From assembly GCF_000152725.1 (NCBI RefSeq), contig NZ_CH724131.1, positions 3,127,648-3,191,647 on the forward strand: a DNA stretch of 64,000 nucleotides, in the 5' to 3' direction. Under the pieces are notes generated by a model. That model saw only the letters and a program-made list of their open reading frames with translations, was not told the origin of the DNA and did not search any database. The DNA comes from Pseudooceanicola batsensis HTCC2597 (GTDB lineage Bacteria; Pseudomonadota; Alphaproteobacteria; Rhodobacterales; Rhodobacteraceae). The number at the start of each line of letters is the position of its first letter. Position 1 is the stretch's first letter. Of this stretch, positions 57,720 through 64,000 are shown piece by piece. The position numbers and the translations under genes were made by a program.

Positions 57720-58793
57720 TCAGTCGCGTCCGGAGGAGCCGTCTTCGAGACCGCGATACAGACGGCTCTCCTTGTACTGCGAGACCACGAACCGCATCAG
57801 GACGCCGATCGCCGCCGCCACCGGCACCGCCACCAGCATCCCCACGAAGCCGAAGAGCGACCCGAAGACCGACAGGGCGAAGATCAGCCAGACCGGGTGC
57901 AGGCCCACGCTGTCCCCGACGAGCTTCGGCGTCAGGATGTTGCCTTCGACCACCTGTCCCAGGACGAAGATGCCCGCCACCAGTCCGATCGAGACCCAGT
58001 CCCCCCAGAACTGGAAGAGCGCGAGACCGATGGCCAGAGCGCCGCCGACCAGCGCGCCCACGTAGGGGATAAAGGTGATCAGGCCCGCGACCGCCCCGAC
58101 CACGAGGCCGAACTGCAGTCCGACAAGCATCAGGGCGATGGCGTAGTAGGTGCCGAGGATCAGGCAGACCGTGCCCATGCCCCGGATGAACGAGGCCAGC
58201 GTCTCGTCGATCTCGCGCGCGAGGCGGCGGATCGCGGGCGCGTGTTCGCGTGGGAGGAGGTCGTCGATATCCTCCATCATCCGGTCCCAGTCGTAGAGCA
58301 GGTAGAAGGCGACCACGGGCACGATGACGAAGAGCATCACGATGTTGATCAGCGACCCGACCGAGGTGAGAGCCGTCTCGAGCAGCTGCCCGCCCCGGGA
58401 CTGGATGGTTTCGCCGACCGAGGTCAGCGACCGGCGGATCGTCGAGCCGTCGTCCAGAAGCTCGGGAAAGCGCGAGGTCAGGAACGCCTGGAAGTTGTGC
58501 AGCACCTTCGGAACCGTGTCGAAGAGCTGGATCGCCTGGTCGATCAGGTTCGGAATGACGAGAAGCGCCAGAAGCACGAAGATCAGCAGCCCGAAGAGCG
58601 TGATGATCGCCGTGGCCACCGCGCGGCTTGCCCCGGCGTCTTCGATGCGGTCGGCCACCGGATCGAGGAAATAGGCCACCGCGCCCCCCAGCAGGAAGGG
58701 CAGGATCACGTCGCCCATCCACCACAGCGCCAGCAGGAAGATCGCCGCGGCGATCCCCCAGTACTTCAGTTGATCCTTGACCGGCAGCGCCAT
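57720..58793 (-). CDS. AI-2E transporter family (PerM-like) permease
   Basis: A 357-residue membrane protein with about eight hydrophobic segments and a central soluble loop (VPKVLHNFQAFLTSRFPELLDD). The signature TFIPYVGALVGG and the later EGNILTPKLVGDSVGLHPVWLI are hallmarks of the AI-2E/PerM/UPF0118 family. Functions proposed include signal export and sodium/proton exchange; none can be assigned here. The ATG at 58793 has GGAGG 8 bases upstream. It is the first gene of the permease-hdaA-ppk-ppx string. Confidence 0.88.
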   Translation of the reverse strand: MALPVKDQLKYWGIAAAIFLLALWWMGDVILPFLLGGAVAYFLDPVADRIEDAGASRAVATAIITLFGLLIFVLLALLVIPNLIDQAIQLFDTVPKVLHNFQAFLTSRFPELLDDGSTIRRSLTSVGETIQSRGGQLLETALTSVGSLINIVMLFVIVPVVAFYLLYDWDRMMEDIDDLLPREHAPAIRRLAREIDETLASFIRGMGTVCLILGTYYAIALMLVGLQFGLVVGAVAGLITFIPYVGALVGGALAIGLALFQFWGDWVSIGLVAGIFVLGQVVEGNILTPKLVGDSVGLHPVWLIFALSVFGSLFGFVGMLVAVPVAAAIGVLMRFVVSQYKESRLYRGLEDGSSGRD

Positions 58794-59106
58794 GGTGTCC
58801 TCCGTCGGCGTGAATTTCGCCGTTCCCAGGACGAACCGCAAGAGCAGACGCTGTGAAACCCCGAAAGCGCAGGCTGCGTTTCCCGATGGCGACACTTGTG
58901 TCGGTCTAGTGATCCGGAGGTGATCCGCCCGTGCCGGGGCGGGGGCAGGGGGATTGGCGGCCGGCCGGAGGATTTGTGACCGGCCCGGGGGCGGCGCCGC
59001 GCCGGGGAAGGCCGGACCCGTTCGGGCGTTGGGGGCCGCCTCGGCCCTTGTATGACCCAGACCGCGCCAGTAAACCGCAGGGAGCCATCATTCGAAGGGT
59101 CCCGCG
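58794..59106. other. Divergent intergenic region between AI-2E permease and proS
   Basis: 313 bases with GC-rich centre and moderately AT-rich ends, expected to hold two promoters. I see no RNA gene, repeat-family copy or strong hairpin with a T-tract. Confidence 0.45.
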
Positions 59107-60444
59107 ATGCGCCTGAGCCGCTATTTCCTGCCTGTTCTCAAGGAAACCCCCGCCGACGCCCAGATCGTCAGCCACCGCTACATGCTGCGGGCGGGCATGA
59201 TCAAGCAGGCGAGCGCCGGGATCTATTCCTGGCTGCCGCTCGGCTACAGGGTGCTGCGCCGCATCGAGCAGATCGTGCACGAGGAACAGCAGCGCGCGGG
59301 TCATATCCCGCTGCTGATGCCGACGCTGCAATCGGCCGACCTGTGGCGGGAATCCGGCCGCTACGACGCCTACGGTCCCGAGATGCTGCGAATCCGTGAC
59401 CGTCACGACCGCGACATGCTGTTCGGCCCCACCAACGAAGAGCTGATCACCGACATCTTCCGGTCCTACGTGCGGTCCTACAAGGACCTGCCGATGACGC
59501 TCTACCATATCCAGTGGAAGTTCCGCGACGAGGTGCGCCCCCGCTTCGGCGTGATGCGCGGCCGCGAATTCCTGATGAAGGACGGCTACAATTTCGACCT
59601 GACGAAAGAGGACGCGCTGCACGCCTACAACAGGCATCTCGTCAGCTATCTGCGGACCTACGAGCGCATGGGGCTTCAGGCGATCCCGATGCGCGCCGAC
59701 AGCGGCCCCATCGGCGGCGACGACACGCACGAATTCCTCGTGCTGGCCGAGACCGGCGAATCCGAGGTCTTCTACGACAGCGAGATCACCGACCTGAAAT
59801 TCGGCGACCGCGAGATCGACTATGATTCGGTCGAGCAGTGCCAGGCGGTGCTCGAGGAATTCACCTCGCGCTATGCCCGCACGGACGAGACCCATGACGA
59901 AGAGGTCTTCAACCGCATTCCCGAGGATCGCCGCCGCGTGGCCCGGGGCATCGAGGTCGGCCAGATTTTCTATTTCGGCACCAAGTATTCCGAGCCCATG
60001 GGCGCGACCGTGCAGGGGCCCGACGGCAAGCAGGTGCCTGTCCACATGGGGTCGCACGGGATCGGGGTCAGCCGCCTGCTGGGCGCGATCATCGAGGCCA
60101 GCCACGACGACAAGGGCATCATCTGGCCCGAGGGCGTGACGCCGTTCCATGTCGGTATCGTCAACCTCAAGCAGGGCGACGACGAGGCCGATGCCGCGTG
60201 CCAGGCGCTCTACGACGGGTTCACGGCGCTCGGCCTCGACCCGCTCTATGACGACCGGGACGAACGGGCGGGCGGCAAGTTCGCGACGATGGACCTGATC
60301 GGCCTGCCGTGGCGGATCACCGTGGGACCGCGCGGCCTGAAGAACGGCGTGGTCGAGCTGACCTCCCGCCGGACCGGCGAGAGCGAGGAACTGCCCCCCG
60401 AAGAGGCCGTGCGGCGCGTCGCGGCGATCTACGCGGCCGGGTGA
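59107..60444 (+). CDS. proS: Prolyl-tRNA synthetase, short alphaproteobacterial type
   Basis: A class II aminoacyl-tRNA synthetase charging tRNA-Pro. It has 445 residues, shorter than E. coli ProRS because the cis-editing insertion domain is missing, as usual in alphaproteobacteria. Motif 2 is [25 protein letters not shown] and motif 3 [13 protein letters not shown]; the anticodon-binding domain is at the end. Editing of Ala-tRNA-Pro must come from a separate factor not seen in this window. The stop overlaps the start of the next gene (TGATG). Confidence 0.97.
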   Translation: MRLSRYFLPVLKETPADAQIVSHRYMLRAGMIKQASAGIYSWLPLGYRVLRRIEQIVHEEQQRAGHIPLLMPTLQSADLWRESGRYDAYGPEMLRIRDRHDRDMLFGPTNEELITDIFRSYVRSYKDLPMTLYHIQWKFRDEVRPRFGVMRGREFLMKDGYNFDLTKEDALHAYNRHLVSYLRTYERMGLQAIPMRADSGPIGGDDTHEFLVLAETGESEVFYDSEITDLKFGDREIDYDSVEQCQAVLEEFTSRYARTDETHDEEVFNRIPEDRRRVARGIEVGQIFYFGTKYSEPMGATVQGPDGKQVPVHMGSHGIGVSRLLGAIIEASHDDKGIIWPEGVTPFHVGIVNLKQGDDEADAACQALYDGFTALGLDPLYDDRDERAGGKFATMDLIGLPWRITVGPRGLKNGVVELTSRRTGESEELPPEEAVRRVAAIYAAG

Positions 60445-61409
60445 TGCTGCGCCTCGCCCTGGTCCTGGTGCTGGTCGCCGGAGCGGCCCGGGCGGACGAG
60501 GTATCGCGCAGGGCCGCGCACTTCCCCCTCCGCTTCGCGGACTGGATGGAGACTGCGGGCATCGACCGCGGCGCCATCGCCGTGCGCTACGACGACCGGT
60601 CGATCCTGACCTGGGCGCAGGGGATGGACGCGGATGCGCCGGTCGATCTCGCCTCGCTCTCCAAGGCGGTCACCGCGACCTGCATCGCCGCGCTGGTGCG
60701 CGAGGGTGCGCTGGATTACGACATGGCGGCGCGCGATATCCTCGGCCTGCGCCGTGCGGCGCCCGTCACCATCGGCGCCCTGCTGAGCCATGCGACGGGA
60801 CTGGACCGCGACCACACGCAGCGCCCCATGGCGTGGTGGAAGGACGACCCCACCCCGCGCTGGCCCGAGATCACGCCCCGCGCGCTCGACCGCGAGAGGC
60901 TCACCGGCGGGGCGCGGTACTACTACAGCAACAAGAACTACGCCGTGCTGGGAACGGTGATCGAGGAGGTCACCGGCGACAGCTACGAGAGCGCCTGCCG
61001 TTCCCGCGTGCTGGAGCCGGCCGGTGTGGCCGGGTCGGCCTCCGCCCGGTTCGCCGCCTACCTGCCCTGGGGCGGCTGGAGCATGACCGTGGCCGACTAT
61101 GCCCGCTTCGTCGACCACGCCTATGGCGACGAGAGCGTGCTGGGCGCCCCCCTGGCCAACCTGCCCCGGACCGTGATCGAGGGGCCGGTGGCCTATGGCA
61201 TGGGGATGCTGCAACGCGAGATGGCGGGCGGCGTCAACCTCTGGCATTTCGGCGCCCTCTGCTTTGCCGGCGGCCCCGACCTGGGAAGCTACGCGGTCCG
61301 CTGGCTGAACGGCTGGACCGTCACCGCCTGGTATGCCGGCTGCGCCACGGGCCCCGAGATGGCCCGGCTTGACGCCACCCTCGTCTCGGTCGCCTTCGCG
61401 CGCGACTGA
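60444..61409 (+). CDS. Secreted serine beta-lactamase-like hydrolase
   Basis: A 321-residue member of the class C beta-lactamase/penicillin-binding family of esterases. The signal peptide ends about residue 17 (VAGAARA). The nucleophile motif is Ser71-Leu-Ser-Lys74 (SxxK), and the second motif Tyr161-Ser-Asn163 (YxN). The expected KTG/HTG-like third motif seems to be the WHFG segment, which is unusual. The likely role is an esterase or peptidase; resistance to beta-lactams is not implied. Translation is coupled to proS. Confidence 0.82.
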   Translation: MLRLALVLVLVAGAARADEVSRRAAHFPLRFADWMETAGIDRGAIAVRYDDRSILTWAQGMDADAPVDLASLSKAVTATCIAALVREGALDYDMAARDILGLRRAAPVTIGALLSHATGLDRDHTQRPMAWWKDDPTPRWPEITPRALDRERLTGGARYYYSNKNYAVLGTVIEEVTGDSYESACRSRVLEPAGVAGSASARFAAYLPWGGWSMTVADYARFVDHAYGDESVLGAPLANLPRTVIEGPVAYGMGMLQREMAGGVNLWHFGALCFAGGPDLGSYAVRWLNGWTVTAWYAGCATGPEMARLDATLVSVAFARD

Positions 61410-61464
61410 CCTCCGGCCGAAAGTCCGCTATGCTGCCGGAAACGAGACGGCAGTCGAGGCAGGC

Positions 61465-61965
61465 ATGATCGCAAGGACGCTGACCCTGGCCGGCGCGCTC
61501 ACCGGCGCGGCGGGGCTATCGCAGTTCCCGGAATTCTCGCAGCAGTACACCCAGCGGCTTGCCGGCGCGGTGGATGAGCTGACGCGGGTGGTCGAGGATT
61601 TCGACCGCTCGGCCGCCGCCGAAGGGCTGACCCGCGGCGAGGCCCTGCAGGCGATGACCGGCACCGCCTTCGTCGAGAGGCGCCGCGCCGACATGGCCCG
61701 CACTATCGCCCGCCATGCGGCGCTGAGCGCCGATCTCGATGCGCTGCGCGGAGCGGGCCCCTTCACCCGCGCCTATCACCTTGCGCATATCGACGACCGC
61801 GAGATCGCGCGCCGGACCGCCGCGGACTACCGGCCGGCGCTGCCGCTGACCTTCGAGGGCATCGTTTTCGCCCTCGCCGGGTTCGTGCTGGGCCTTCTGG
61901 TGCTGGGCCTGGCGCAGGAAATGCTGCGGATACTGCTCGGCCCTGTCCGGCCCGCGCGGCGCTAG
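61465..61965 (+). CDS. DUF2937-family membrane protein
   Basis: A 166-residue protein with a hydrophobic N-terminal segment, a periplasmic-type region starting SQFPEFSQQYTQRLAGAVDELTRVVEDFD, and a C-terminal membrane helix (GIVFALAGFVLGLLVLGLAQEML). It matches DUF2937. Function unknown. The stop region overlaps the convergent gene at 61962 by 4 bases. Confidence 0.78.
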   Translation: MIARTLTLAGALTGAAGLSQFPEFSQQYTQRLAGAVDELTRVVEDFDRSAAAEGLTRGEALQAMTGTAFVERRRADMARTIARHAALSADLDALRGAGPFTRAYHLAHIDDREIARRTAADYRPALPLTFEGIVFALAGFVLGLLVLGLAQEMLRILLGPVRPARR

Positions 61966-62612
61966 GCCGACGACTTTTCCTCTTCTTCGATCGTCCGCGC
62001 CTCGGTCCGCAGCAGCCCGTCCAGCCGCACCGAAAGGCGTTTTCTCTGCCGGCGCCCGCGCACCTGCCGTGTCCGGGACCATTTCGGCATGAAGATGCGC
62101 CGGTCGTCGCGCTGATGCACCCAGAACGCCTGCTGACCGGCGACGATTTCCGCATCGTAGGTGCCTTCGGCCGCCACGGTCACTGTGATCTCTTCCACCT
62201 CCATGGACCGGTCGCTCAGGCCGAAATGCTCGAGCGCCCGGTCGGTGATGTCGCCAAGCGCCCCTATATCCCTGGTCTCGGCGCTCTTCAGCGGACCCTG
62301 GCGCGAATTGGTCAGGGCCTCCCTGTCTTCTTCGATCTGGACGCTCTCGGTCACTGCGGCGCAGTGCGTCTCGCCGTCGACCAGGACGTCGACCAGCACC
62401 GCGCTGACATAGATCGGTTCGGCCCCCATGTTGCCGACCATCAGATGCGCCCGGTCGGCATTGCCGGCAATCCGGTTGATCAGGATGTTCGACCGTTTCT
62501 GGCGTCGGTACGAGGTGATGAAGATCTGCAGGTAGACGATCCAGACGGCCGCAGTGACGATCTGGACGCCGGCGGAAACGAGATTGGCATTTGACGTGAT
62601 CCAGTCGAGCAT
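61962..62612 (-). CDS. Single-pass membrane protein of unknown function
   Basis: A 216-residue protein with one N-terminal membrane helix (about 12-32, VSAGVQIVTAAVWIVYLQIF), a beta-rich cytoplasmic or periplasmic domain, and a very basic segment (RQVRGRRQRKRLSVRLD) before an acidic C-terminus. No family recognised. The ATG at 62612 has GGGAGAAAG upstream. It is convergent with the DUF2937 gene and divergent from the LolC/E-type gene. Confidence 0.65.
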   Translation of the reverse strand: MLDWITSNANLVSAGVQIVTAAVWIVYLQIFITSYRRQKRSNILINRIAGNADRAHLMVGNMGAEPIYVSAVLVDVLVDGETHCAAVTESVQIEEDREALTNSRQGPLKSAETRDIGALGDITDRALEHFGLSDRSMEVEEITVTVAAEGTYDAEIVAGQQAFWVHQRDDRRIFMPKWSRTRQVRGRRQRKRLSVRLDGLLRTEARTIEEEEKSSA

Positions 62613-62735
62613 CGCTTTCTCCCTACCGTGATCCAACACCCTGACAGCGGGATAAGGTCCATGCGCCCGCGTCAAAGCGGACTTGACGGCAGATGCCCCA
62701 ACCGACACATCTTGCCGGACCCGACAGGAGCCCCC

Positions 62736-64000
62736 ATGACCGCCAGACCCGCCGCTTTCGCACCGTTCGAATGGATGATCGCCTGGCGCTATCTGCGCGC
62801 CCGCCGCGCCGAGGGCGGGGTCAGCGTCATGACCTGGATCAGCCTGATCGGCATCGCCCTGGCCGTCGCCGCGCTGATCATCACCCTGGCGGTCCGCGCC
62901 GGGTTCCGGGCCGAGTTCGTGGATACGATCCTGGGCGCGAATGCTCATGTCACGGTCTACAACTCGGGCCAGCCGAACGAGGCGGGGCGCCTCGACCGCA
63001 CGATCGCCGACTATGCCGGGATGGCCGAGCGCATCGTCGCCGTGCCCGGCGTGACCCGCGCCGCGCCGCTGGTGAAGGGTCAGGTCATGGCCTCGGCCAA
63101 CGGAGGCACCTCGGGGGTCGAGGTCTTCGGCATCGCCGCCGCGGATCTTGCCACGATTCCCCGGGTGGCGAACCCCGAAACCGCCCAGGGCGACCTGTCA
63201 CGCTTCGGCGGCGAGGCGATCGCCATGGGATCGGGCGTCGCCCGGTCCCTGAACCTGACGGTCGGCGATCGGGTCAAGCTGATCTCGCCCGACGGTGTCA
63301 AGACGGCCTTCGGCACCTCGCCCCGCGTCAAGACCTACGAGATCGCCTATCTTTTCACGGCCGGGCGCTACGACATCGACCAGACCCGCGTCTACATGCC
63401 CTTCGACGAGGCGCAGAGCTATTTCAACCGCGAGGGGGTCGCCGACGAGATCGAGGTGATGGTCGAACGCCCCGAGCAGGTCGATGCCCAGGTCTTCGAG
63501 ATCCTGCGCGCCGCGGGCGACCGGGCCCTGGTCTGGACCTGGCGCGATTCAGCCGGGTCGTTTCTGCGCGCGCTGGATATCGAGGACAACGTGATGTTCA
63601 TCATCCTGTCGGTCCTCGTCTTGATTGCCTCGATGAACATCGTCTCGGGCCTGATCATGCTGGTGAAGAACAAGGGACGCGATATCGGCATCCTGCGCAC
63701 CATGGGCCTTACCGAGGCCTCGGTGCTGCGCGTCTTCTTTCTGTGCGGCGCGGCCACCGGCGTCATCGGCACGCTGATCGGCCTGGTGATCGGCTGTCTC
63801 TTCGCCATCTACATCGACCCGATCTTCGCCCTCGTCGACCGCCTCTCCGGCGGCGATGTCTGGGACCCGTCGATCCGCGGCATCTATGCGCTGCCCGCGC
63901 TGCTGCAATGGCAGGACGTGCTGTCCTCGGTGGGGCTGGCGCTCGGCCTGTCCTTCGTCGTCACGATCTTTCCGGCCCGGCGCGCGGCGCGGATGAACCC
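62736..64000 (+). CDS. Lipoprotein-releasing ABC transporter permease LolC/LolE type, 3-prime truncated by window
   Basis: About 421 codons are visible before the right edge. The N-terminal start is MTARPAAFAPFEWMIAWRYLRARRAEGGVSVMTWISLIGIALAVAALI, with FEWMIAWRYLRARR and the first TM typical of LolC/LolE. A periplasmic MacB-type domain follows (about 55-270), then FtsX-type helices (NIVSGLIMLVKNKGRDIGILRTMG). With LolD it would release lipoproteins from the inner membrane for LolA. AGGAG lies 6 bases before the ATG. The remaining end and a lolD gene should lie to the right. Confidence 0.92.
   Translation, partial: MTARPAAFAPFEWMIAWRYLRARRAEGGVSVMTWISLIGIALAVAALIITLAVRAGFRAEFVDTILGANAHVTVYNSGQPNEAGRLDRTIADYAGMAERIVAVPGVTRAAPLVKGQVMASANGGTSGVEVFGIAAADLATIPRVANPETAQGDLSRFGGEAIAMGSGVARSLNLTVGDRVKLISPDGVKTAFGTSPRVKTYEIAYLFTAGRYDIDQTRVYMPFDEAQSYFNREGVADEIEVMVERPEQVDAQVFEILRAAGDRALVWTWRDSAGSFLRALDIEDNVMFIILSVLVLIASMNIVSGLIMLVKNKGRDIGILRTMGLTEASVLRVFFLCGAATGVIGTLIGLVIGCLFAIYIDPIFALVDRLSGGDVWDPSIRGIYALPALLQWQDVLSSVGLALGLSFVVTIFPARRAARMN

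Overview
This window is one contiguous, very GC-rich stretch of a bacterial chromosome. Gene content points to the alphaproteobacterial order Rhodobacterales (Roseobacter/Rhodobacter-like). The main markers are a PccR-type regulator beside pccB, pccA and methylmalonyl-CoA mutase, an AI-2E permease-hdaA-ppk-ppx string, a glp ABC glycerol importer, a short ProRS, and many small Rhodobacterales-type lipoproteins. I see no rRNA, tRNA, CRISPR array, prophage or insertion sequence, so the window looks like core chromosome with a few accessory blocks.

Layout. Positions 1-7474 are a minus-strand block. It starts with a probable envelope-stress module: a 66-aa membrane protein, XpaC-like, TelA-like, a DUF2927 lipoprotein, an SPFH protein with a GYF_2 domain, an NTF2-like protein and a double zinc-ribbon membrane protein. 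A nitroreductase, dtd and the start of a tiny membrane protein follow. Positions 7561-10814 hold rluB, tadA and a phosphomannomutase/phosphoglucomutase. Positions 10978-13375 hold a capsule-export pair (kpsE-like, kpsT). Positions 13730-15125 are an ArsR regulator with a cysteine-bearing permease. Positions 15231-27919 carry housekeeping and transport genes: a uracil-DNA glycosylase-family protein, SseB-like, two SLC13/RCK permeases, a YmdB-like phosphoesterase, MarC, YebC, a dienelactone hydrolase, LysE-type and EamA-type transporters, a hemerythrin-like protein and an SDR enzyme.

Positions 27995-38593 are a complete glycerol uptake and catabolism locus. On the minus strand the order is glpD-glpS-glpT-glpP-glpQ-glpU-glpV-glpK, with glpR divergent. 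Glycerol enters through the ABC importer, GlpK phosphorylates it, GlpD oxidises the product, and GlpR presumably represses. The two ATPases have complementary active-site defects, so the heterodimer should contain one normal and one degenerate ATP site. Palindromic intergenic repeats sit at three junctions of this operon.

Positions 38824-50655 are the propionyl-CoA locus: pccR, an MFS exporter, pccB, a run of small genes and lipoproteins, pccA, a divergent DUF4174 gene and methylmalonyl-CoA mutase. Perfect TTTGCAAA boxes lie upstream of pccR and in the pccB/MFS intergenic region, fitting PccR control. Positions 50865-64000 hold a TerB/DnaJ-domain protein, an endonuclease/exonuclease/phosphatase-family protein, the polyphosphate and replication-control operon (AI-2E permease, hdaA, ppk, ppx), proS, a serine beta-lactamase-like hydrolase, two small membrane proteins and the beginning of a LolC/LolE-type permease.

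Two dispersed intergenic repeat families recur, one about 55-80 bp and one about 60-95 bp. Both are palindromic and sit at gene ends or operon junctions.
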